A stretch of DNA of 31,096 bases from Heteroscillospira sp050943935 (lineage in GTDB: Bacteria > Bacillota > Clostridia > Oscillospirales > Oscillospiraceae): the NCBI GenBank assembly GCA_050943935.1, contig JBMNQC010000017.1, positions 1 through 31,096 of the forward strand. The letters are read 5' to 3'. How positions within the stretch are numbered: position 1 is the stretch's first letter; the number at the start of each line of letters is the position of its first letter. The notes beneath the pieces are model-generated. The model saw only the letters and a program-made list of their open reading frames with translations. It had not been told where the DNA came from and did no database searches. Positions 1 through 7,434 of the stretch are shown one piece after another. The position numbers and the translations under genes were made by a program.

Positions 1-339
1 ATAGCCCACAATGTACGCAGACTGTGCTGCATGGGATACCTTACAGAGGACAATGTCCTGTGGGTGCCTGCGTCAGAGATTGGGAGTAAGGAATTTGTAC
101 CGGCCCTTGAAAATGTGGATTACGCCTACTGCTGGCCAAGCTGCTGCATAGCCATAACGCTGGACGGCAAGGTCTATGCCTCGGAGCTATATTCCACGGA
201 ATACCATAAGCTGGAGTATCTCGGCCCTCTTTCCGATATGGCCGAGGAGCGGGACTATCCGGTAAATTACTGGCCGCTGGCCTTTCGTATAAAAGACATA
301 GTGTGGCCAATACTTCGTGTGTTGCCGCTGATGCTGTGA
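1..339 (+). CDS. RCC1-like repeat protein, C-terminal fragment (5' end outside window)
   Basis: The frame is open from base 1 to the TGA at 337-339, so this is the last 112 codons of a gene that begins before the window. The product ends in ILRVLPLML, as does the next gene. It contains the YLTEDNVLWVP and CCIAITLDG segments shared by both downstream paralogues; these are of the type seen in RCC1 beta-propeller repeats (short strand, then a W or DG turn). Bases 1-127 are identical to 2452-2578 of the third copy, whereas bases from about 131 on match the second copy (1289 onward), so the fragment is a mosaic of its two neighbours. A 21-base spacer separates it from the next start. Secretion is inferred from the signal peptides of the neighbours. 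Function is unknown. Confidence 0.8.
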   Translation: MAHNVRRLCCMGYLTEDNVLWVPASEIGSKEFVPALENVDYAYCWPSCCIAITLDGKVYASELYSTEYHKLEYLGPLSDMAEERDYPVNYWPLAFRIKDIVWPILRVLPLML

Positions 340-360
340 GGCTGAAAGTTGAGGTGAAAT

Positions 361-1497
361 ATGAGAAGATATATTTTAACACTCATTGTCCTCGTGTTTG
401 CCCTGTCAGTCTCCGCCTACGCCGCGCCGGAGATGCCGGAGAAGCGCATAGGCGCGGCACACCACAGCGATTTCTTCGTCATCACACCGGACCGCAAACT
501 GGTGGACTGGGGCTGTGATGAGCTGGGGCTGATAAACATCGGCGAATACGATGAGGACTATACGGAAGACTATTCCTCCCGCAAGACCCTGCTGGAAGGT
601 GCCGTAGCCGTTGAAGGCGGCTACTCGTATATCTATGTGATAAAAGAGGACGGAGCCTTGTACGGCTACGGGTCAGAGCTGTTCAATTCTTTTTGCGGGC
701 TGCAGCCCCGGGACTATTGGCGGCACGTTCCGCTGTATAACAGGGAAACGCTGTACGCCACAAAAATCATGGACGACGTCGCCATGGTGTCGGACGGCTT
801 CGATTGCTTCGCAGCGCTTAAAAAGGACGGTAGCGTCTGGATGTGGGGAAAGAACGACTGCGGCCAACTTGGGCAGGGATACCGCACAGAGTGGCCGGAC
901 GAGTACTTAATGCCCGTCAAGGTCATGGACAACTGCAAATATGTCGCGGCGGGCTATGCCTCCTTTGCGGTGACCAATGACGGCGAGCTGTATTGGTGGG
1001 GCGGCTATGACGACCCGGCAAGCTGGTCTCCGCGATATGTTTGCTCCGGCGTCAACGCCCTGAACGGCGGTATGCTGCACATGGAAAACGGCGACCTGCG
1101 CTGGATCACTTTGTATGACGGCGTAAAACAGATAAGATACGATGAACCGCAGATATCCGAGCCATTTGCCAGCAATGTGCGGCGCATATGCTCCACCGGC
1201 TACCTCACGGAGGACAATGTCCTGTGGGTACCGGTCGAAAACAGCGGGAAATTTGTGAAAGCCCTTGAAAATGTGGACTACGCCTTTTGCTGGCCAAGCT
1301 GCTGCATAGCCATAACGCTGGACGGCAAGGCCTATGCCTCGGAGCTATATTCCACGGAGTACCATAAGCTGGAGTATCTCGGCCCTCTTTCCGATATGGC
1401 CGAGGAGCGGGACTATCCGGTAAATTACTGGCCGCGGGCCTTTCGCATAAAAGACATAGTGTGGCCAATACTTCGTGTGTTGCCGCTGATGCTGTGA
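361..1497 (+). CDS. Secreted RCC1-like repeat protein (copy 2 of tandem array)
   Basis: The 378-residue product starts with a signal peptide (MRRYILTLIVLVFALSVSA, likely cleaved after AYA). The middle carries RCC1-type repeats, best seen in VWMWGKNDCGQLGQG (W-G-x-N-x-x-G-Q-L-G pattern) and in repeated xVIKEDGxLYGYG and AALKKDGS units. RCC1 repeats fold as a beta-propeller and generally bind proteins; the ligand here is unknown. The start is supported by GAGGTG a few bases upstream within a 21-base spacer, identical before copies 2 and 3. Adjacent copies in the same direction with no terminator between them suggest one transcript. The C-terminus (about residues 300-378) is nearly identical to the upstream fragment. 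Confidence 0.85.
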   Translation: MRRYILTLIVLVFALSVSAYAAPEMPEKRIGAAHHSDFFVITPDRKLVDWGCDELGLINIGEYDEDYTEDYSSRKTLLEGAVAVEGGYSYIYVIKEDGALYGYGSELFNSFCGLQPRDYWRHVPLYNRETLYATKIMDDVAMVSDGFDCFAALKKDGSVWMWGKNDCGQLGQGYRTEWPDEYLMPVKVMDNCKYVAAGYASFAVTNDGELYWWGGYDDPASWSPRYVCSGVNALNGGMLHMENGDLRWITLYDGVKQIRYDEPQISEPFASNVRRICSTGYLTEDNVLWVPVENSGKFVKALENVDYAFCWPSCCIAITLDGKAYASELYSTEYHKLEYLGPLSDMAEERDYPVNYWPRAFRIKDIVWPILRVLPLML

Positions 1498-1518
1498 GGC
1501 TGAAAGTTGAGGTGAAAT

Positions 1519-2790
1519 ATGAGAAGATATATTTTAACACTCATTGTCCTCGTGTTTGCCCTGTCAGTTTCCGCCTACGCCGCTCCCGAGATGCCGGAGA
1601 CGCGCATGGGCGTCGCAAATCGCGGCGACCTCTTTGTAATAACACCCGAGCACAAGCTGGTAGGCTGGGGAGATGACGAAGTAGGTATTCTTCGCATGGA
1701 AAATGGTTATGCAAAGGAGGAGCCTTTTTTTGAGTATGCCCGCAGAAGAACTGTTCTCGAGGATGCGGTAAGTGTAGAGGGGACATACGGCGGTTTGTTT
1801 GTAATTAAAGAGGATGGTAATCTATACGGCTATGGTTCAGATTTCCGCGGAGCCTATTGCGGAAAGACTCCGCGGGACTACAACCGCTTTTATTATCAAT
1901 ACAACCATGGCACCTTATATCCCATCAAAGTTATGGACGATGTTGTTATGGTGTCCGCCGGCTTTGACACTTTTACAGCTCTGAAAAAGGACGGCAGCGT
2001 CTGGGCCTGGGGAGCAAATGACTACGGACAACTGGGACAGGGGTACAGGTCTATTGACTGGAACGAATATTCGTTGCCGGTCAAGGTCATGGACAACTGC
2101 AAATATGTCGTCGGTTGCTATGCTGTGACCAAAGACGGCGATTTATACGGCTGGGGCGCAAGTAGTGGAGTGGGCTATGAAGGAATGGGCTATGAATCTG
2201 AAATACTCCATAACGCGGTATATATGCCTGACTATATTTATCCGGGCCTAAAAGGCCTGGAGTGCAAAATATTCTGGGGCGGATACGATATGGACAGATG
2301 CTCGACTGTTTACGCACCGAACTATATCTGCTCCGGTGTGAATGCGCTGAGCGCCGGGCTGCTGCACATGGAAAACGGAGATGTGCGCAGGTTCGAGGTG
2401 AATTATAGGAGACACCAGTCAGAGCTTGAAAATATCACTATATCTGAGCCCATAGCCCACAATGTACGCAGACTGTGCTGCATGGGATACCTTACAGAGG
2501 ACAATGTCCTGTGGGTGCCTGCGTCAGAGATTGGGAGTAAGGAATTTGTACCGGCCCTTGAAAATGTGGATTACGCCTTTTGCTGGCCAAGCTGCTGTAT
2601 AGCCATAACGCTGGACGGAGGAGTGTATGCCTCCAAGAGGTATTCCAATGAGTACGATAAACTTGAGTACCTTGGCGACCTGGACTCCATGGCCCCGGAG
2701 CGGGATTACCCCTACAATTTCTGGCCTGACCTCCTGCGCATAAAAGACATAGTGTGGCCCGTAATTCGTGTGTTGCCTATGATGCTGTGA
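1519..2790 (+). CDS. Secreted RCC1-like repeat protein (copy 3 of tandem array)
   Basis: The 423-residue paralogue of the preceding gene has the same signal peptide and the same RCC1-type motif (VWAWGANDYGQLGQG). It is longer by about 45 residues, mostly from a divergent segment around residues 215-265 rich in G, Y and E. The central part is more AT-rich and more diverged than the ends, while the first 30 codons are almost identical to copy 2. The last 70 residues have drifted from copies 1 and 2 (for example KRYSNEYDKLEYLGDLD). It is the last gene of the array and is followed by a strong hairpin at 2795-2834. Likely an exported or surface-exposed binding protein; the exact role is unknown. 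Confidence 0.85.
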   Translation: MRRYILTLIVLVFALSVSAYAAPEMPETRMGVANRGDLFVITPEHKLVGWGDDEVGILRMENGYAKEEPFFEYARRRTVLEDAVSVEGTYGGLFVIKEDGNLYGYGSDFRGAYCGKTPRDYNRFYYQYNHGTLYPIKVMDDVVMVSAGFDTFTALKKDGSVWAWGANDYGQLGQGYRSIDWNEYSLPVKVMDNCKYVVGCYAVTKDGDLYGWGASSGVGYEGMGYESEILHNAVYMPDYIYPGLKGLECKIFWGGYDMDRCSTVYAPNYICSGVNALSAGLLHMENGDVRRFEVNYRRHQSELENITISEPIAHNVRRLCCMGYLTEDNVLWVPASEIGSKEFVPALENVDYAFCWPSCCIAITLDGGVYASKRYSNEYDKLEYLGDLDSMAPERDYPYNFWPDLLRIKDIVWPVIRVLPMML

Positions 2791-2794
2791 GAAC

Positions 2795-2834
2795 AGCAAA
2801 AAACCACTTGGTTACAGCCCAAGTGGTTTTTGCT
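2795..2834. terminator. Bidirectional intrinsic terminator
   Basis: An inverted repeat of about 16 bp (2795-2811 with 2819-2834, loop of about 7) carries an A-run on the left arm and a T-run on the right arm. It lies between the convergent RCC1 array and SLH gene and can serve both. Confidence 0.85.
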
Positions 2835-2836
2835 AT

Positions 2837-3919
2837 CTATTTCTCGATGATGCGCAGGAAGGTCACGCCGGTGGTCAAATCTGCGGTGTACTGATATTCT
2901 CCGGCAGGCTGAATGGTTTCGCTGATTTGCACCGGTTCATCTAAATGGTAGGAATAGCTGAAAATCTGGTTTTCGCTGCTGAAGCGGAGCTCATCAGGCT
3001 CCACCGTTGCATAGGAGCGGGTCTTGGACATTCTGGGAAGAACAATGACCGTTCCGTCCCCGCGGAGCGAGCCGTCCTTATAGACCAGATAGAGGTAGTA
3101 TGCGGGACTGTGCATCCAGCCCGTAAGCGTGCCGGACACAAGGGCGCATTCATCGGTCTCATCAATCTTGGTGACCATGCTCAGATTGTCCTGAACCCAT
3201 AGCATGGCCTCATCATAGCTTTCAAAGTTTTCCACGCAATAAGACTCGGCAAAATTCTGTATGGGGTTTTGAGGGAATACGGAATCAAACTGCTTAGCGG
3301 TGAATACGCCGAAAGCTGTCAGCTTCTGATGAAAGGCCTGCTGCTCCGTGGTGTCGGAAAAGAGGGCGGCGCATACAAGGTCGGCCATTGCGCCTCTTGT
3401 AAAGCTGTCAGGCGTTATCCTGCCCGGAACTATGTTCTTTTCTACCGCGAAATGCAGCGCGGTGCTGAAGGCAAAGTCACCGTTTTCCGCATCCGAATAA
3501 CCCATTGTGCGCAGCAGCAAGGCCAAAAATTCATTCAGCGAAATATCCGAGGCCGCGTCCAGCCTAGTCTCTGATACGCCTTTCACAAGGCCCCCGCCGT
3601 AAGCGCAGGATACATAGCCGTCAGCCCATGAGGGCACATCCACAAAGGGATGGCTTTTCTCCTGAGCCGAGGCCTCCGCATCCCTGCCCAGCAGCCTTAT
3701 GACCATGATCAGAGCCTCAAGTCTGCTGACGGGCTTTTCCAGCGCAAGCTCCACCGTACCGTCGTCGCTCTCCGAGATCCCCTTCATAAGCCCCAGAGCG
3801 TGAAGCCCACAGGCAAGCTCTTCCGTGGGCGATTCCGCGGCGGCGCTTACAGCCATTGCAGGCAGAGTGACAGAGCAGAGAACAGCGAAACTGAGAAGCA
3901 AACACAATAGTTTTTTCAT
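2837..3919 (-). CDS. Secreted SLH-domain protein
   Basis: A 360-residue product starting at MKKLLCLLLSF. The start at 3919 is chosen because AAGGAGG lies 5 bases upstream; an upstream Met at 3952 has no such site and would spoil the signal peptide. The signal peptide probably ends near AMAVSA. Residues of about 40-190 resemble SLH repeats (LHALGLMKGIS, RLEALIMVIRLLG, FVDVPSWADGYVSCAYGGGLVKGVS, here split across two lines of the family pattern). SLH domains anchor proteins non-covalently to the cell-wall secondary polymer. The C-terminal half, about residues 200-360, has no recognised domain and is rich in beta-like segments. It is a single gene with its own promoter at 3959-3987 and the shared terminator downstream. 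Confidence 0.8.
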   Translation of the reverse strand: MKKLLCLLLSFAVLCSVTLPAMAVSAAAESPTEELACGLHALGLMKGISESDDGTVELALEKPVSRLEALIMVIRLLGRDAEASAQEKSHPFVDVPSWADGYVSCAYGGGLVKGVSETRLDAASDISLNEFLALLLRTMGYSDAENGDFAFSTALHFAVEKNIVPGRITPDSFTRGAMADLVCAALFSDTTEQQAFHQKLTAFGVFTAKQFDSVFPQNPIQNFAESYCVENFESYDEAMLWVQDNLSMVTKIDETDECALVSGTLTGWMHSPAYYLYLVYKDGSLRGDGTVIVLPRMSKTRSYATVEPDELRFSSENQIFSYSYHLDEPVQISETIQPAGEYQYTADLTTGVTFLRIIEK

Positions 3920-3958
3920 GGCGGCCTCCTTCAAATGCTGATTATATTGCACAAAATC

Positions 3959-3987
3959 ATTGTATAATAGCTGCTGCAGGATGTCAA
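3959..3987 (-). promoter_or_regulatory. Sigma-A type promoter for the SLH gene
   Basis: On the minus strand TTGACA (3982-3987) and TACAAT (3959-3964) are separated by exactly 17 bases, about 40 bases before the start at 3919. Confidence 0.75.
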
Positions 3988-4277
3988 TGGTTACAACTGC
4001 TGCGGCGGGGATAATGGGAAGAAGAACAAATTAAATTGCAGGTAAAAACCAACTGCCGATTGTATACAATTATATCAAAATCCAAACTGTAAGAAATCCA
4101 TAAAAAAACCGGCTGCTGACCGGGGGAATACTGCCGAAAATTGTGCTAAACGCCGAAACGAGAAGAAAAGCTCTTTCGGCGTCTTTTATTGTTCCGGCGG
4201 TAATTGTATAATTTAGGCAGCTACGCTGTGACGGCGCCAAGGCGCCGCTCACAATCACTTATCAGGGAGGCAAAGCT
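3988..4277 (+). promoter_or_regulatory. Intergenic region and leader of the redox operon
   Basis: This gap of 290 bases holds no convincing gene. It contains a 12-bp perfect palindrome, ATTGTATACAAT (4059-4070), of unknown role. A hairpin follows (4150-4158 with 4174-4182) with a T-rich tail that resembles a terminator or attenuator. TATAAT at 4207-4212 is the likely -10 of the operon, but no good -35 is visible (the best is TTTATT at 4185-4190). A GC-rich hairpin at 4228-4252 lies in the leader, and GGGAGG stands before the ATG at 4278. A weak -35 suggests activator control, which is inference. Confidence 0.4.
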
Positions 4278-4775
4278 ATGTCTGAAGTCAAACGGCTCTT
4301 CGTGGACCGCAGCAAATGCCTGGGCTGCAAAACCTGCGAGCTCAGGTGCGCGGTCATGCGCGGCTCCGTGTCCAAAAATCTGCTGGCTGCGGTTCGGGAG
4401 GATATCCTGCCACGAAACCGGGTCTATGTTCACGCCGACGGCGGGGAAAACGTCGCCGTCCATTGCCGCCAGTGCGAAAACGCGCCCTGCGCCGCCGTGT
4501 GCTCCACCGGCGCGCTGAAAACCGACCCCGATACCGGCGTAAAATACATAGACGCCGACAAATGCATTAACTGCTGGATGTGCGTTATGGCCTGCCCCTA
4601 CGGCATGATTTCTCCCGCCACAGAGCGCCACAGCGCCGATAAGTGCGACCAGTGCTTCCAGATGGAGCAGCCCTACTGCATGGCTGCCTGTCCCACCGGT
4701 GCCATCGAGCTGCTTACTGCATCTGAGATTGAGGAAAAGCTCCGCCAGAAGCGGGAAAACACCATCAACGACTAA
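4278..4775 (+). CDS. CooF-like 4x[4Fe-4S] electron-transfer ferredoxin
   Basis: The 165-residue protein has sixteen cysteines in four groups: C14-17-20-24 (CLGCKTCELRC), C63-66-71-75 (CRQCENAPCAAVC), C96-99-102-106 (CINCWMCVMAC) and C123-126-134-138. This arrangement is typical of the CooF/HycB/DmsB ferredoxin-like subunits that carry electrons between a catalytic subunit and a partner. There is no signal peptide, so it is cytoplasmic. It is the first gene of a five-gene operon and lies 21 bases before the CooS-like gene, the usual CooF-CooS pairing. By itself the sequence could serve another oxidoreductase; the neighbour makes the CooF reading most likely. Confidence 0.85.
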   Translation: MSEVKRLFVDRSKCLGCKTCELRCAVMRGSVSKNLLAAVREDILPRNRVYVHADGGENVAVHCRQCENAPCAAVCSTGALKTDPDTGVKYIDADKCINCWMCVMACPYGMISPATERHSADKCDQCFQMEQPYCMAACPTGAIELLTASEIEEKLRQKRENTIND

Positions 4776-4796
4776 AAGGAACGGAGGAACGACAAT

Positions 4797-6023
4797 ATGG
4801 CCACTATCAGACGTAAAACCATAGAGAAAAACGCCGGTGCGTTTTTGAAATATGCGAGAGAACAGGGGATAGCCCTGTCCTGGGACCGCTATGAGCGTAT
4901 GCTCCCTCAGGACGGCTTCGCCCGCCTGGGCCTCACCTGCGCGGACTGCCCCATGGGACCCTGCCGTATAAGCCCCTTTGACCGTGACGAGCCCAAGACC
5001 GTCTGCGGCATGGACAAGGCCGACCTTGTCTACCGCAGCGTCATGCGTATGATGTGGGCAGAGCCAGGCTATACCCGTGAGCACATGGCTTCCATCATGG
5101 GCCGCGTGGAGGAGCTGTGCGGCGCCCCCGGCAAAAGCAGCAACGGCCAGACGCCCATAGGCTACGGCGTTCTGGATGAGGAATACATAAACATCTGCGC
5201 AGAAATGGTGCCTTTTGCCCGCCTGGGCGAGATCGAAGCCGCGGCCGAAAAGGCCGGCGAGCTTGCCGCGTCTGTGGGCGCCAAGGGCTTCAAGTTCAGC
5301 CTGGTTGGCGGCTGCTGCTATCGCCGCAGCACCGTTGGCGGTTTTGCCGATATAGAGTTCGCCATACTCACCGGCCTGGTGGATGGCTATATCCTGGGCG
5401 CTCACGCCGCAGGACTGGGCAGGAACGCCGCCGCCCACTATCCCACCGCCGTGGCCTGCGCCCAGACGGACGCGGATGAGATACTGAAGCGCGCCGCCCA
5501 GGCCTTCGCCGCCCGTGACAAGAGCCTCATCCGCCCTGAGAGCGAGGTAGTCACCGTGCCCATGCACAGCCTGGAGAAGCTCTCCGAGATCGCCGCGGGC
5601 TACGACAAGGTGGCCATTGTCGGCGGCGGAGCCATAATTAAGCGCACTACCGGCGAGAGCGCCGTTGAGACAATAAGGGCCCTCACCGCAAAGGGCGTGG
5701 CCTGCTTTGTGTTCGGCAGCGCCATCATAGCTGCCGCCAAGGCCGGACTCACCGAGCATGTATATGCCTCCGGCGCCTCCGTCAGCGACGTGGTGTTCCA
5801 TAAGGGCATCATGGATAAGGCCGCTGTGGCCTGTATGCCCGAGATAAGCTGCGGCGGCGGATTCGCCAAGGCCATGTATATGGGCGAAAAGGGACTGAAG
5901 GTCCTGACCTGCACCGAGCTGCCTGTTGAGGGCTGCCCCGAGCTGGCCGATGAGATCCACAAGCGCGTCGCCTACTGCGGCGCGGGCGAGTACGTCGGTA
6001 AGGTACTCGAAATCGTCGGATAA
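4797..6023 (+). CDS. Short CooS-like (CO dehydrogenase family) protein, 'mini-CooS' type
   Basis: The 408-residue product has CADCPMGPC followed by a further Cys: C48, C51, C56 and C70. This is the spacing of the CODH B-cluster (C-x2-C-x4-C-x13-C). Residues 300-318 (GVACFVFGSAIIAAAKAGL) resemble the CODH segment around a C-cluster cysteine, but Ser308 stands where I would expect Cys. The D-cluster cysteines are not seen: Thr precedes C48, and no Cys lies upstream. Classical CooS is about 630 residues, so about 220 are missing, roughly one Rossmann-like domain. Other candidate ligands are C173/C174, H203, C352, C372, C380 and C394. AACGGAGGAACGAC precedes the ATG. By family it should be a cytoplasmic metalloenzyme linked to the preceding ferredoxin. 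Whether it oxidises CO is open. Confidence 0.75.
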   Translation: MATIRRKTIEKNAGAFLKYAREQGIALSWDRYERMLPQDGFARLGLTCADCPMGPCRISPFDRDEPKTVCGMDKADLVYRSVMRMMWAEPGYTREHMASIMGRVEELCGAPGKSSNGQTPIGYGVLDEEYINICAEMVPFARLGEIEAAAEKAGELAASVGAKGFKFSLVGGCCYRRSTVGGFADIEFAILTGLVDGYILGAHAAGLGRNAAAHYPTAVACAQTDADEILKRAAQAFAARDKSLIRPESEVVTVPMHSLEKLSEIAAGYDKVAIVGGGAIIKRTTGESAVETIRALTAKGVACFVFGSAIIAAAKAGLTEHVYASGASVSDVVFHKGIMDKAAVACMPEISCGGGFAKAMYMGEKGLKVLTCTELPVEGCPELADEIHKRVAYCGAGEYVGKVLEIVG

Positions 6024-6034
6024 GGAGGAACACC

Positions 6035-6775
6035 ATGCGAATTGATGGGACAAAATGCATAGGCTGCGGCAGATGCCGTGCCTTCTGCATCATGGGCGCC
6101 ATAGATTTCGCGCGCCCGGGCAAGGGACGCGTCGTGCGCTGCGCCGTCAATGAGGACGAGTGTGTGGACTGCGGCATCTGCTTCCGCTCCGGAGTCTGCC
6201 CTACTGACGCGCTGTTTCAGCCGGAGACGGAATATCCCCGCACCATCCGCGGCACCTTCTCCAACCCCACCGCCATCCATAAGGAGACCAAGGTCCCCGG
6301 ACGCGGCACCGAGGAAATGAAAACCAACGATGTGACGAACCGCTATAAGCGGGGCTTTGCCGGCATGGCCGCCGAGATGGGCCGCCCCGGCACCGGCGCG
6401 CGCCTCCGTGACGCCGAGAAGGTGTTCATGGCTCTCGCCCCTCTGGGTGTGGAGTTTGAGCCTCAGAACCCCCTGACCACCCTGCTGGAGGACCCCAGAA
6501 CCGGCAAAATGCGCCCCGAGGTGCTGAACGAAAAGGTGCTCTCCTGCATAGTCGAGATGATAGTGCCCATAGAGCGCATCACCGAGATCTACGATACTCT
6601 GGAGCGCGTCTCCCACGAGATAGACACCGTGTTTTCCGTTGACCTGGTCTGCCGTACCAATGAGGACGGCAGCGTGCCCACTCTGGATATCATGGACGCT
6701 GCGGGCAACTGGCGCTCCATAAACGGCAAGACCAATATCGGCCTGGGCAAGCTGGAAGTAAAGGGGGCAAAGTAA
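6035..6775 (+). CDS. 2x[4Fe-4S] ferredoxin fused to an unknown C-terminal domain
   Basis: The 246-residue protein has an N-terminal ferredoxin domain. Cluster 1 is CIGCGRCRAFC (C8, C11, C14, C18). Cluster 2 is CVDCGICFRSGVCP (C43, C46, C49, C55), which has an unusual five-residue gap before the last cysteine. From about residue 95 a second domain follows (FAGMAAEMGRPGTGARLRDA, then LGVEFEPQNPLTTLLEDP and a helical part) that I do not recognise. The start follows TAAGGAGGAACACC, 11 bases after the CooS-like gene. Its stop directly abuts the next ATG, so translation is probably coupled. The domain pairing suggests that the ferredoxin feeds or drains a catalytic or regulatory domain together with the next protein. 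Confidence 0.75.
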   Translation: MRIDGTKCIGCGRCRAFCIMGAIDFARPGKGRVVRCAVNEDECVDCGICFRSGVCPTDALFQPETEYPRTIRGTFSNPTAIHKETKVPGRGTEEMKTNDVTNRYKRGFAGMAAEMGRPGTGARLRDAEKVFMALAPLGVEFEPQNPLTTLLEDPRTGKMRPEVLNEKVLSCIVEMIVPIERITEIYDTLERVSHEIDTVFSVDLVCRTNEDGSVPTLDIMDAAGNWRSINGKTNIGLGKLEVKGAK

Positions 6776-7417
6776 ATGTCACATACGCTGCACAGACGGG
6801 GCACACCCGAATCTCTGGCAAAGGACTATGTGGTCTTTGCCATGTCCGCCAAAGGCATAAACGCGGATAATTCCAATCACGCCCTAAAGGAATTTCTTGA
6901 GATAGTCAGCAAATACAACTGGGTCAATATGGGCGACATGAAGACCGGCGGTTACTTCCTGGTGGGCAACGACGCCATCATGGAAGGTGTCCAGGATACC
7001 TCCATAGTCCACGGCGTTTTTGCCTCCAAGGAGGACATGAAGGCCGCGGTGCAGGAGATACGCGACGCCGACCTGGGCGTGTCCGTCACTATCTCCGGCA
7101 TACTCACCGAGGTGCGCGACGCTGTTGAGTCCGAGGGCATTCATCCCCACACCGTGGAGGTCAGCATGGGTATAAAGGGCCGCACCGATAAGCTGCCCGA
7201 GGATGACCTGCTGCAGATAACCACCATGTGCGGCCACGGCATGGTCTCCCAGACCCTGGTGCGCCAGATGCTCATAGACATAAAACGCGGCCGCCGCACC
7301 GCCGAGGAGGCCGGAAAATATCTGGCAACTCCCTGCGTCTGCGGAGTGTTCAACCCCAAACGCGCCGCCGAGATTCTGGAAGAGCTGCTGGACGTCTGGT
7401 GCCTGGACGAAGACTGA
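6776..7417 (+). CDS. Unknown conserved-looking protein with Cys/His motifs
   Basis: The 213-residue product begins at the base after the preceding stop codon (TAAATG). No family is recognised. Features seen: an N-terminal part with GINADNSNHALKEFLEI and VNMGDMKTGGYFLVG, a helical middle, and two possible metal-binding spots, CGHG (C152, H154) and TPCVCGVFNPKRA (C187, C189). There is no signal peptide or membrane segment. The context (same operon as ferredoxins, a CooS-like protein and a flavoprotein) suggests a soluble component of the redox system or a maturation factor. The codon use matches its neighbours, so this is a resident gene and not a shadow frame. Confidence 0.7.
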   Translation: MSHTLHRRGTPESLAKDYVVFAMSAKGINADNSNHALKEFLEIVSKYNWVNMGDMKTGGYFLVGNDAIMEGVQDTSIVHGVFASKEDMKAAVQEIRDADLGVSVTISGILTEVRDAVESEGIHPHTVEVSMGIKGRTDKLPEDDLLQITTMCGHGMVSQTLVRQMLIDIKRGRRTAEEAGKYLATPCVCGVFNPKRAAEILEELLDVWCLDED

Positions 7418-7434
7418 GACGGGAGGGGAGATTA

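Noticed and set aside
4070..4258. A 62-codon minus-strand frame in the intergenic region
   Set aside because: It has no ribosome binding site or family resemblance and crosses the promoter and hairpins of the redox operon.
4221..6053. A 610-codon open frame on the minus strand
   Set aside because: It is antisense to the ferredoxin and CooS-like genes, is made of repetitive Ala/Gly/His-rich sequence, and exists because of the high GC in third codon positions. It matches no protein pattern.
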